Assembly: GCF_023156385.1 (NCBI RefSeq)
Contig: NZ_JAKZAK010000014.1
Span: 62,001 to 126,000 of the forward strand
Length of the DNA: 64,000 nucleotides
Source of the DNA: Marinobacter xestospongiae
GTDB lineage: Bacteria; Pseudomonadota; Gammaproteobacteria; Pseudomonadales; Oleiphilaceae
Reading direction: 5' to 3'
Position numbers and translations under genes: made by a program. Below the pieces are notes generated by a model that had not been told where the DNA came from, made no database searches, and saw only the letters and a program-made list of their open reading frames with translations. Positions within the stretch are counted from its first letter, which is position 1. Each line of letters begins with the position of its first letter. This document shows positions 17,026 to 24,496 of this stretch, piece by piece.

Positions 17026-17913
17026 ATGAGTCGCCCAATGACACAGACGTCACAATGGCCAGTACCCGCCGACAGCGTTCGGTATGTCGTGCCAGCCCCC
17101 GCCATTAAGGCACTTTCGGAAAATCCGCTGACCCGGGAGCTGTACCCCCTGGCCTTCGGACACTACCGCAAGGCGGAGGGTCACCACATGCACCGGGAGC
17201 ACCATCGCGACTATCTTTTGATCTACTGCACCGACGGCCGCGCCTTCCTCAACATCGAGGGCAGCCCCTACACCGCCGAGGCCGGGGACCTGTTCCTGCT
17301 GCCCCCCGGGGTCGCCCACCGCTACACCGCCGACCCGGACCGGCCCTGGACCATCCACTGGGTGCATTTCGCCGGCCCGCTGGCGACGGAGTTCCGGGAT
17401 TACATGGGTTTCGGTCCCGACACCCACTGCCTGCATCTGGGGGTGCAACCGCGAGTGCTGGTGGATTTCAACGGTCTGCTGTCGGTCCGACAAACCGGCT
17501 TTCGCAGTCGCGGGCTGGTGCACGCCGCCAATCGGCTGCGCCAGTTGCTGGCGGCGATCCCGCTGACCGTGGACGCCGCCGCCCGCGAGCAACAGCCCGA
17601 CCTGGAGATCATCCACAACTTCATGCGCGAACATCTGGAGGAGCGCATTACCCTGGAACAGCTGGCGGAACTGGCCGGCCTGTCGCCGGCCCACTTTGCC
17701 ACCCGCTATCGCAGCCAGACCGGCACCACGCCGATCCAGCACTTTATCCACCTCAAGATCGAACGGGCCTGCCAGCTGCTGGACACCTCGGGGCTGACCT
17801 TTGCCCAGATCAGCGCGCGCCTGGGCTATGACGATGCCTACTACTTTTCCCGGTTGTTCAAGAAGGTGATGGGGCAATCGCCCAGCCACTATCGCCATGC
17901 CAGCCGTCACTGA
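17026..17913 (+). CDS. mmsR: AraC-family activator of the valine catabolic operon
   Basis: 295 residues. The N-terminal cupin (about 20-170) includes HHMHREHHRDYLLIYC and GDLFLLPPGVAHRYTA, the ligand-binding part. The C-terminal double helix-turn-helix (about 200-290) includes LEQLAELAGLSPAHFATRYR and GYDDAYYFSRLFKKVMGQSP, the AraC/XylS signature. It is divergent from mmsA, as is MmsR in Pseudomonas, where it activates mmsAB; here it should also control the three genes between them. The effector is probably a valine-pathway intermediate, but this is inferred. ATG at 17038 is an alternative start. Confidence 0.88.
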   Translation: MSRPMTQTSQWPVPADSVRYVVPAPAIKALSENPLTRELYPLAFGHYRKAEGHHMHREHHRDYLLIYCTDGRAFLNIEGSPYTAEAGDLFLLPPGVAHRYTADPDRPWTIHWVHFAGPLATEFRDYMGFGPDTHCLHLGVQPRVLVDFNGLLSVRQTGFRSRGLVHAANRLRQLLAAIPLTVDAAAREQQPDLEIIHNFMREHLEERITLEQLAELAGLSPAHFATRYRSQTGTTPIQHFIHLKIERACQLLDTSGLTFAQISARLGYDDAYYFSRLFKKVMGQSPSHYRHASRH

Positions 17914-18040
17914 CACAGCCGCATACACAGCGGCAGCGACGGGGCACGCCTACCGGCGTTCTCCCGGCGCTGGTCAAACCTTGGCCAGATCCCGCCAGCC
18001 CGCACCATTACCGGCTTCTGACAGGTTGTTAGCGGTCCCG

Positions 18041-18970
18041 CTCACACGGTTATCCACAGAATCTGTGGGCATTCCCCAACGGCACCATCGACGCCCCGGT
18101 CCGTTATCCCCAAGGGGGTGTATTTCCAACACCCTGATCATTTCCACACCAACTCACCAAATCCCTTGCGGCACAAGGGGTGCAGTGACTTCTCCTGACG
18201 TTTCACACACGGTTATCCCCGCAATTTGTGCACAACCCGGGCCAGAGTAAGGGAAAACTAGCCAGACCGCGGTCATTTAAACGCCACATCCCGACAGCCC
18301 TTGTGCCCCAAGGCATTGGCCGGGTTACCCTGACCTTTCACACACAGTTATCCACGGTTTGTGTGGAAAAAAGGGAAACGCAATCAGGATACCGGCGTAA
18401 CAAGCCGGGAAACCTGTGATTACGCCCCTGTTTTACAAGCGCCAGGCAGTAAACGTGCGCGCAAAACACCATTAATGGGGATAACCCTGGCCGGCCTCGG
18501 TAAAAATCCCTCAACCGACGAGACCTGGAGGCCACCACCATCAACAACCAACGGACTCTGGCCAATAATACGCCACAGGCCGTCAGCCCTTGTGCCACTA
18601 TGGCTGGAAGGGTTTCTCCTGACCTTTCGCACACAGTTATCCACGGTTTGTGTGGACAAGGCGAGGCCTCTGATCATTTTACCGACACAACCCGAAATCC
18701 CTTGCGCCCCAAGGGATGAGACTGGTTCTCCTGGCCTTGCGCACACGGTTACCCACAGTTCGTGTGGACAACCAGGCCTGTCGGACCGGGATTCCGACTG
18801 GAGGAAGCCGCTTTATCCACTTTCCGGGCGGCTGTGACACCTCGAAAGCAACAAAGCTGCTAGCTTGCTTATTTCCACACCACAACCGCCCAGGCCATGG
18901 GGCACAAGGCTTAGGGCATGTTACCCTGACCTTTCACACACAGTTATCCACGGTTTTTGTGGACAACCTC
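18041..18970. repeat. Cluster of six dispersed repeats carrying DnaA-box-like cores
   Basis: The gene-free stretch 17914-18943 holds six related copies of a repeat whose core is CACACAGTTATCCACGGTTT followed by GTGTGGA, an imperfect palindrome. The nine-base DnaA-box-like cores are at 18050-18058 (TTATCCACA, perfect), 18213-18221 (TTATCCCCG), 18348-18356, 18637-18645 and 18944-18952 (TTATCCACG), and 18749-18757 (TTACCCACA). Four or five copies are preceded by CTGACCTTTC-like sequence and by a CCCTTGTGCCCCAAGG-like inverted segment, so the unit is about 85 bp. The last copy encodes the final codons and stop of the GMC gene. Open frames here are not convincing genes. Confidence 0.8.
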
Positions 18971-20575
18971 GGACTTGGCCGGGATAAACGACATGGCCCG
19001 TTCGGCCAGGGCGGTAATGGTGAGGCTGGGGTTCACCCCGAGATTGGCCGACAGCATGGAACCATCTACCACATACAGGTTCTGGTAGTTGAAGACCCGG
19101 TTGCGGGCATCGATCACGCCCTCCTCCGGTGACTTCGCCATGGCGCAGCCGCCCATACAGTGGGCCGTCATCGGCACGTTGAACAGGATCTCACTGAGGG
19201 AGCTGAGACCGATCCCTCCCGTTGCCCGGGCGGCCTTTTCCGTAAAGGCATTGGCCTCGGGAATAAACGTGGGGATGGGATCACCGTGGCTGCTCAGGGT
19301 CTTGCGGAACGGCCAGAACCAGGGACGGCGCCAGCGCATGTTGATGTGACCGTCAATTGTCTGCATCACCAGAAAGATCACCGTCTCCGAAGCGAAGCGG
19401 TAAGGCACCAGACTGCGCAGACCATCCAGCGGTCGCCGCACCAGCAGCTTCAGGATTGCCCACAGCCACACCAGCGCCCTGGACGGCCCGGGGCGACCAC
19501 CAGTGAGCACCGTCAGCAGACTGCTCAGCAGGTTGGAGCCTTTGGGGTACCGCACCGCCTCGATGTGGGTGTGGGCATCAACGTAGATGCCGGAGCCGAT
19601 CGCCACCCCTTGCGACAGGTCTTCCTGGCTGCCGGGATAACGCACCCCGAGGATGGACTCGGAATTGGTGCGCACCCGTTTGCCCAGGTCGTCGGAGATG
19701 TTGGGCAAAGAACCGCGGTCCTTGAGGCTGAACAGCAACTCCTGGGTACCCAGTGACGACGCCGCAAACACCACGTTGGCGGCGGTGATGCGGGTCGTCC
19801 CCTGGCGCCGGTCAAACGTTGCCCGCGTTTCGATCTGGTACCCCTCGGCGCCATCCTCACAACCGGCCAGCGGACGCACATCCACCACCCGGGTTTCCGC
19901 CCGGACCTCAGCCCCCAGACGCTCCGCCAGGTAGAGGTAGTTCTTGTCCAGGGTGTTCTTGGCGTTGTGGCGACAGCCGACCATGCAACCACCGCAACCG
20001 ATGCAGGAATTGCGACTGGGGCCCTCACCGTCGAAGTAAGGGTCCGGGTAGCTCTGCCCCGGTTCATCATCGTCATCGCCGAAGAACACCCCGACCCGGG
20101 TGTAATAGAAGCTGTCCTCCACCCCGGTGGCCCGGGCCATGGTTTGCAGCCGGTTGTCGGCCGGTCCCGGACGACGGTTTTCCGCCACCCCGAGCATGCG
20201 CTGGGCGGTGTCGTAGTGTTCCGGCATGACCGCCTGCCAGTCATCGAGACCGGCCCAGTTGCCGTTCTGCCAGACCGAGTCCGGCGGCACCAGCAGGGTC
20301 TGGGCGTAGGTGATGGAACCGCCGCCCACGGCGTTGCCGTGCAGGATCATGACATGACGGAACAACCGCAGACTCAGGAACCCCTTGAGCTTGAGAAACG
20401 GTCGCCAGAGATAATCCCAGAATTTCCAGTTGGTCGCCGGCAGGTTGTCCGGTGTCCACCGCCGTCCCTGCTCAACAACCAGCACGCGGTAGCCTTTCTG
20501 GCTGAGCCGGTAGGCCGAGACACTGCCGCCAAAACCGGAACCAACGATCACATAGTCGTAATCGTGCTCTTCCAT
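18944..20575 (-). CDS. GMC oxidoreductase, cholesterol-oxidase-like, with a four-cysteine insertion
   Basis: 543 residues. The N-terminal DYVIVGSGFGGSVSAYRLSQ and the following acidic VVEQGRR form the FAD-binding fold; VGGGSITYAQTL and the C-terminal GGCAMAKSPEEGVIDARNRV with NLYVVDGSMLSANLGVNPSLT are GMC features. The segment CIGCGGCMVGCRHNAKNTL (residues about 192-210) has Cys spacing C-x2-C-x2-C-x3-C, seen in ChoD-like members, and could bind metal or a cluster. It may oxidise an alcohol or sterol; the substrate is unknown. The last seven codons and TAA are read from the last DnaA-box-like repeat, so the C-terminus was probably reshaped by the repeat. Confidence 0.82.
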   Translation of the reverse strand: MEEHDYDYVIVGSGFGGSVSAYRLSQKGYRVLVVEQGRRWTPDNLPATNWKFWDYLWRPFLKLKGFLSLRLFRHVMILHGNAVGGGSITYAQTLLVPPDSVWQNGNWAGLDDWQAVMPEHYDTAQRMLGVAENRRPGPADNRLQTMARATGVEDSFYYTRVGVFFGDDDDEPGQSYPDPYFDGEGPSRNSCIGCGGCMVGCRHNAKNTLDKNYLYLAERLGAEVRAETRVVDVRPLAGCEDGAEGYQIETRATFDRRQGTTRITAANVVFAASSLGTQELLFSLKDRGSLPNISDDLGKRVRTNSESILGVRYPGSQEDLSQGVAIGSGIYVDAHTHIEAVRYPKGSNLLSSLLTVLTGGRPGPSRALVWLWAILKLLVRRPLDGLRSLVPYRFASETVIFLVMQTIDGHINMRWRRPWFWPFRKTLSSHGDPIPTFIPEANAFTEKAARATGGIGLSSLSEILFNVPMTAHCMGGCAMAKSPEEGVIDARNRVFNYQNLYVVDGSMLSANLGVNPSLTITALAERAMSFIPAKSEVVHKNRG

Positions 20576-20577
20576 CC

Positions 20578-20612
20578 TGATGCTTCCTGTTTTTGTTGTA
20601 GGAAGCTCATCA
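20578..20612 (-). promoter_or_regulatory. Hairpin overlapping the ribosome binding site of the GMC gene
   Basis: Directly before the GMC start, the minus strand contains GCTTCCT and AGGAAGC separated by 11 bases, flanked by TGATGA on one side and ATCA on the other. The downstream arm holds AGGAAG, which lies 10-16 bases before the ATG and could serve as Shine-Dalgarno sequence. A folded leader would hide it, so translation control is possible. It could equally be a DNA operator. Confidence 0.35.
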
Positions 20613-20755
20613 TGCTACGACAGTCGGCAGCAGACAACGCAGGCACCCGGGGCTGTCGGGGCCAAAATCGCCATGGCTTCAATCTACGACTTTCGTATTA
20701 ATCCACAAGCGACTAGTCTGGTCAGGAATAAACCAACAACGAATGGAACAAGGCC

Positions 20756-21178
20756 ATGTACACCATTGAGATCGACGAAACCCTGGATGTACCAAGGAGC
20801 AAGGTGTTTGCCGTATTTGCCGAGCATGAGCGCTTTGGCAAGTTGCTGGGGGCTCCGGCACGGCGGATCAAGGACAGCGACCAGGCGGACCCCAATGGCC
20901 TCGGGTCGGTTCGCAAGATCGGCATCGGCCCCATCGGGCTGGAGGAGACCGTGGTCGGTTTTGAGCCGGATTCACTGATCGAGTACACCATCACCAGCCT
21001 CAGTCCGCTGCGCAATCACTTCGGCCGTATCCGCTTTGAAGACACCCCGGAAGGCAAAACCCGGGTCAACTACACCATCAGCTTTGACGATGTCATTCCG
21101 TTCACCGGCCACCTGGTCCGTGGCGCCCTGGAACAGGGCCTGCGCAAGGGCATCAAGCGACTGCCCCGGCTGGCCTGA
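20756..21178 (+). CDS. SRPBCC-fold protein
   Basis: 140 residues of the START/Bet v1-like (SRPBCC, polyketide cyclase/dehydrase) type: it begins MYTIEIDETLDVPRSKVFAVFAEHERFGKLLGAP, the usual strand plus two-helix opening, has central beta strands (VVGFEPDSLIEYTI, KTRVNYTISFDD) and ends with a long helix (LVRGALEQGLRKGIKRLPRL). Such proteins bind hydrophobic ligands. It is divergent from the GMC oxidoreductase across 180 bases, so the two may share regulation and possibly a lipophilic substrate; this is only context. Confidence 0.8.
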   Translation: MYTIEIDETLDVPRSKVFAVFAEHERFGKLLGAPARRIKDSDQADPNGLGSVRKIGIGPIGLEETVVGFEPDSLIEYTITSLSPLRNHFGRIRFEDTPEGKTRVNYTISFDDVIPFTGHLVRGALEQGLRKGIKRLPRLA

Positions 21179-21206
21179 CGGCCGCCCGGGCCACAGACCA
21201 GCCCGA

Positions 21207-21233
21207 GTCCGCCCGGCGTGACGTCGGGCGGAC
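21207..21233 (+). terminator. Hairpin after the SRPBCC gene
   Basis: GTCCGCCCG (21207-21215) and CGGGCGGAC (21225-21233) form a nine-bp G+C-rich stem with a nine-base loop, 29 bases after the stop codon. There is no T-run, so it may be an RNA-stability hairpin rather than a full intrinsic terminator. Confidence 0.4.
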
Positions 21234-21313
21234 TGCCCAACCGGGCACTACCTCCCTACCGTTCATAGCCCGGCACCGGTGGTTACCGGCGTTCGTGGCA
21301 CCTCATTCCTTAC

Positions 21314-21415
21314 ACCGCATCGTTTGTTACATCACGTCGTTTATTAAATCACGTCGTTTGTTACAACACGCCGTTTGTTACACCATGTCGTTTGTTACAC
21401 ACTGTTACTTGATAC
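21314..21415. repeat. 17-bp tandem iterons upstream of the diiron protein gene
   Basis: Five consecutive 17-bp units start at 21314, 21331, 21348, 21365 and 21382; a decayed sixth begins at 21399. The best unit is ATCACGTCGTTTGTTAC, and GTTTGTTAC is kept in four of five. The A+T-rich block contrasts with the surrounding DNA, does not code, and ends where the FNR/DNR box begins. The rest of the gap 21179-21531 holds one hairpin and this promoter region and no gene. Confidence 0.9.
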
Positions 21416-21422
21416 AAATCAA
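21409..21422 (+). promoter_or_regulatory. FNR/ANR/DNR-type binding site
   Basis: TTGATACAAATCAA is a perfect TTGAT-N4-ATCAA palindrome, the consensus for Crp/Fnr regulators that respond to oxygen loss or nitric oxide. It lies 110 bases before the start of the diiron protein gene, immediately after the 17-bp repeats. The match is exact; which family member binds is not visible. Confidence 0.75.
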
Positions 21423-21531
21423 TTTCTTGACTTGGGACAAACGTCCCTATTCCGGAGTTCAGTAACCTCCGCCGCCGTCCCCATCGAACCCGCCGTTCGC
21501 CGGCTCGGTTCCCCTATCAGTGGAGTACTCC

Positions 21532-22332
21532 ATGGCGTCTGAACCCGTCGTACTGTTTGACAACGGCCATCACAAATGCCTGATGTTCGATTCACTGGTG
21601 GTTGGCGAAGGCGTGCAGTCCAACCAGTTCCTGCTGGTGGATGGCAAGCACGAAGCGCTGATCGATCCCGGTGGTGATCTGACCTACACCCCGCTGGCGG
21701 TCGCCGCCTCCCGCTACATGAACATCCGCGAGATGGACTATGTCTTTGCGTCCCATCAGGACCCGGACATCATCGGCTCCATCGACCGCTGGCTGGTGCA
21801 CACCAAGGCCCAGATCATCACCTCCCGGCTGTGGGCCCGCTTCCTGCCCCACCTGGCATCGGGCTATGTCTCCAACCAGCTGAGCGTGAACGTTTACGAC
21901 CGCATCACCGCCATCCCTGATAAGGGAGCCCGGGTGCGCTTCGGCGACAGCTACATCCAGTGTCTGCCGGCCCACTTCATGCACTCCGTGGGCAACCTGC
22001 AGTTCTACGATCCGGTGTCAAAGATCCTGTTCTCCGGTGACCTGGGCGCCTCCATGGGCGGTGAGGAAGATCACCAGCCAGTGGACGATTTCGATGCCCA
22101 CATTCCCCACATGATCGGTTTCCACAAGCGCTACATCTGCTCCCGCAAGGTGTGTGAACTGTGGGCCAATATGATCAGGGAACTGGACGTGGAGAAGATC
22201 GTGCCCCAGCACGGCAAACGCTTTGAGGGTAGCTACATGGTCAATCGCTTCCTTGACTGGGTCGCCTCCGTCGACTGTGGTGTCGATCTGACCACCCAGG
22301 AACACTACCGCGTGCCCACCGAATACGCCTGA
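21532..22332 (+). CDS. MBL-fold oxygen-binding diiron protein (ODP/FprA-like)
   Basis: 266 residues from ATG 21532, chosen over GTG 21520 because GGAG lies six bases before it. It has the metallo-beta-lactamase fold of flavodiiron proteins without the flavodoxin domain: ALIDPGGD, the metal-ligand loop FASHQDPDIIGS near residue 73, PAHFMHSVGN near residue 145, FSGDLGASMGGEED near residue 166, and PQHGKRF near residue 230. Family members bind O2 or reduce NO or O2. The FNR/DNR box in its promoter fits expression under low oxygen or nitrosative stress. Some act as sensors; no signalling partner is adjacent. Confidence 0.82.
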   Translation: MASEPVVLFDNGHHKCLMFDSLVVGEGVQSNQFLLVDGKHEALIDPGGDLTYTPLAVAASRYMNIREMDYVFASHQDPDIIGSIDRWLVHTKAQIITSRLWARFLPHLASGYVSNQLSVNVYDRITAIPDKGARVRFGDSYIQCLPAHFMHSVGNLQFYDPVSKILFSGDLGASMGGEEDHQPVDDFDAHIPHMIGFHKRYICSRKVCELWANMIRELDVEKIVPQHGKRFEGSYMVNRFLDWVASVDCGVDLTTQEHYRVPTEYA

Positions 22333-22346
22333 ACCTCCGAACCTGC

Positions 22347-22380
22347 CGGGAAGACCCGATTGTCATAACGGGTCTTCCCG
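22347..22380 (+). terminator. Hairpin after the diiron protein gene
   Basis: CGGGAAGACCCG (22347-22358) pairs perfectly with CGGGTCTTCCCG (22369-22380), a 12-bp stem with a ten-base loop, 15 bases after the stop. The tail lacks a clean T-run. Confidence 0.6.
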
Positions 22381-22559
22381 TTCCCGCCCCTGTTCCACCA
22401 CCCGCCCTCTTGTGTACAGTTGTTCACAACGAAGACAAAACAAAGACAAGAGGTCAGGAGGACCCATGACAATAACGACCTTAGGGGTATCGTAGGGAAT
22501 CCACCGGTGTTTCATCTGGCCGGGTTCCTGCCGTCAGTACACAGGCAAAGGAGGCTATC

Positions 22560-22868
22560 ATGGCCATCAGCTCAAACCGTCTCATCGGACTGACTGAAGA
22601 ACTGCAGATCGAACAGAGTTGCCAGGTGCAGGACCTGCACATCGGCTGGCACAACGAGTACCAGGCGCAACACCAGAAAGACCCCGCCGGCCACCAGCAT
22701 CGGGCGCCAGTGGTGACCTGGCAGCGGCACGGCATCACCTACCAGTATGTTCCCGGGCTGGTGTTCGTAGCCCAGGATCAGGGCTACGAGGTGGACGTTG
22801 CACAGCTGATCAGCGACATCAGCCAGCAACTGCGGGCGCGGGGCAATCCACAGTCCCACGCGGCCTGA
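22560..22868 (+). CDS. Hypothetical protein, 102 aa, strong ribosome binding site
   Basis: 102 residues, not recognised. AAAGGAGG six bases before the ATG is a near-perfect Shine-Dalgarno, which is the main reason to accept it over the minus-strand frame that overlaps it. The product is soluble, rich in Gln and His in the middle (NEYQAQHQKDPAGHQHRAP), followed by a possible beta segment (VTWQRHGITYQYVPGLVFVAQ) and a C-terminal helix. About 95 bases upstream another strong AGGAGG precedes a nine-residue ORF (22466-22495). It is convergent with the GDYXXLXY gene. No function is proposed. Confidence 0.65.
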   Translation: MAISSNRLIGLTEELQIEQSCQVQDLHIGWHNEYQAQHQKDPAGHQHRAPVVTWQRHGITYQYVPGLVFVAQDQGYEVDVAQLISDISQQLRARGNPQSHAA

Positions 22869-22880
22869 GCCGGGTTGCTG

Positions 22881-23444
22881 TCAGCGAGCCTCGGATTGAT
22901 TCCGGGGCTCCGGGCCCAACCGCTGCAGTTGCGCGTCGTAGAGTCCGGTCAGTAACAGCTCGCCGTCCGCCGCCACCCGGAACTGGCCATAGCGTGCCCC
23001 TTCGTAGAAGTCACCATGGCCTTCCTGAAAGAAGAAGGCGTTGGAAGCCAGCTTGACGCGATTGTTACGCACCCGATATGCCACCAGGCGCTCGTTGGCG
23101 GCCAGTTCGCCGCCGTCATACAAGCCCGCCAAGGTTGCCACGCCCCGTTCATCCACTGTCACCCGAATGCGGCCATCGGTCGGCTCCGTCCGGCCGCTGG
23201 CATCCATCGCCAGCCGCTGTCGCAGTGAGCGGGCGAGCTGGTAGCTAAGGGTCATGTAATCTCCCTGCATCAGCGACCGCGGGTCCACCGGGGCCAGATC
23301 GAGGTAGATGATCTCGCCATCACGCAGCAGCGATTCCTTCTGCCAGATCGATACGTTGACCAGCACCAGGGCCAGCACCAGCCCCGCCAGAATCAACCAG
23401 TGGCGATGTTTCCGGGAAAGACGTCCGGTGCCTGTCTTGCTCAT
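22881..23444 (-). CDS. GDYXXLXY-domain membrane-anchored protein
   Basis: 187 residues from ATG 23444 (MSKTGTGRLSRKHRHW). The longer open frame upstream is the shadow of the preceding gene. One membrane helix lies near residues 15-33 (LILAGLVLALVLVNVSIW), followed by an extracytoplasmic domain with the name-giving GDYMTLSY near residue 65 and FFFQEGHGDFYEGARYGQFRV near residue 145. The family occurs as the last gene of operons with DUF2157 and DUF4401 proteins, as here; the start overlaps the previous stop by ATGA. The biochemical role of the set is unknown. Confidence 0.85.
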   Translation of the reverse strand: MSKTGTGRLSRKHRHWLILAGLVLALVLVNVSIWQKESLLRDGEIIYLDLAPVDPRSLMQGDYMTLSYQLARSLRQRLAMDASGRTEPTDGRIRVTVDERGVATLAGLYDGGELAANERLVAYRVRNNRVKLASNAFFFQEGHGDFYEGARYGQFRVAADGELLLTGLYDAQLQRLGPEPRNQSEAR

Positions 23445-24496
23445 TGTCCACCCCTCCCGAAGCGTACCAGCCACAACCGCAGCAGCAGCAACCCGGCGCC
23501 GATGCCCATCAGGATCAGCGACTTGGTCATCAACGTCAGTTCCAGCAGGTAGTAGTAAGCGGAGCCGTATCCCAGCAGACAGGTCAGCGCCAATGCCATC
23601 AACGGCCAGTTGCCACCGGCGAACCCCAATACCAGCAGCCCCGCCCCAATCGCCAAACCCGGCGCATAGACGGACAGCAGCACCAGTACCGGGACTCCCA
23701 GCCACAACGCCCGCCACTGGTGGGCGCTGGCGCTGTTGGTCTGGCGCATCAGCACGACAGCGACCGCTGCGCTCACCAGCCCACACAAGGCACCAGCCAG
23801 CTCAGTCGACACCCAGGGCAGGCGATCCGGCCCCGGCGCCAGCCAGGCCATCAGGTCTTCTTCACCCGTCAGCAAGGACACGGTCAGCAGCACCAGCGCC
23901 ACGCTGACCCCGCCGGCCACCGCCTGAACATGGCGCACCCGCCCCGGCCAGCGGAATTCCCACAGCCAGGCCAGCGCCACCAGCAGCCAGAGCAGCGGCG
24001 CGGTCAGCAACGGTTCCCCGGCCACCGCCATGGCATTGGCCAGGAACAGCCCTGCCAACAAGCCACTCAACAGGCGATGGACATAACTTGGCATCACCAG
24101 GGCAAGCACCACCTGGACCAGGGTCGCGGGCCACCAGATCAGCGCCACAAGATCCCAGTTATGCGCCACCACCGCGTACAGCCATAGCCCCTGACCGGCC
24201 AGGCTCAGCACCAGCCCCACCTGCTCGCCGTAGTCGCTGACCGACACCCTTTGCAATCCCCAGGCCGCAACCATCAGCAACAGGCCCAGCACCGTGGCCA
24301 CCGGTGTTGCGATCGCCGCCCAGTTGAAAGACAACACCAAAAATCCAAGCAGGAACAGCGCGCTGAACCAAGCGCCGATGGCGGTCATCACCCTCAGGTA
24401 CCAGGGGGGCGACGGCTCAGCATCCATCGCCTCCGCAGCCAGCTCAATGCCCTGATCCTGAAGCTTCTCGCGGAGTTGCTCCGCCAGACGGGTCAT
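23441..24496 (-). CDS. DUF4401 multi-span membrane protein
   Basis: 351 residues. A soluble N-terminus of about 30 residues (MTRLAEQLREKLQDQGIELA) is followed by about ten hydrophobic segments and a short basic C-terminus (RLWLVRFGRGGQ). It is the middle gene of the DUF2157-DUF4401-GDYXXLXY operon and overlaps both neighbours by a few bases, implying coupled translation and probably one membrane complex. The family has no assigned activity. Confidence 0.83.
   Translation of the reverse strand: MTRLAEQLREKLQDQGIELAAEAMDAEPSPPWYLRVMTAIGAWFSALFLLGFLVLSFNWAAIATPVATVLGLLLMVAAWGLQRVSVSDYGEQVGLVLSLAGQGLWLYAVVAHNWDLVALIWWPATLVQVVLALVMPSYVHRLLSGLLAGLFLANAMAVAGEPLLTAPLLWLLVALAWLWEFRWPGRVRHVQAVAGGVSVALVLLTVSLLTGEEDLMAWLAPGPDRLPWVSTELAGALCGLVSAAVAVVLMRQTNSASAHQWRALWLGVPVLVLLSVYAPGLAIGAGLLVLGFAGGNWPLMALALTCLLGYGSAYYYLLELTLMTKSLILMGIGAGLLLLRLWLVRFGRGGQ

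Noticed and set aside
18228..18885. Several overlapping ORFs of 60-158 codons on both strands among the DnaA-box repeats
   Set aside because: They have no convincing ribosome binding site, their sequence is that of the repeats in different frames, and composition is low-complexity Pro/Thr/Arg; no family was recognisable.
17914..18943. Chromosomal replication origin (oriC)
   Set aside because: DnaA-box-like cores are present, but there is no dnaA, rpmH, gidA or parAB nearby, no A+T-rich unwinding region and only one perfect box; kept as a repeat cluster instead.
21314..21415. Plasmid-type iteron origin
   Set aside because: The repeats are short and tandem like iterons, but there is no rep gene and the block sits directly in a promoter next to an FNR/DNR box.
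22572..22859. Minus-strand 95-codon ORF opposite the orphan gene at 22560
   Set aside because: The plus-strand frame has a near-perfect AGGAGG at the right distance and the minus frame has none.
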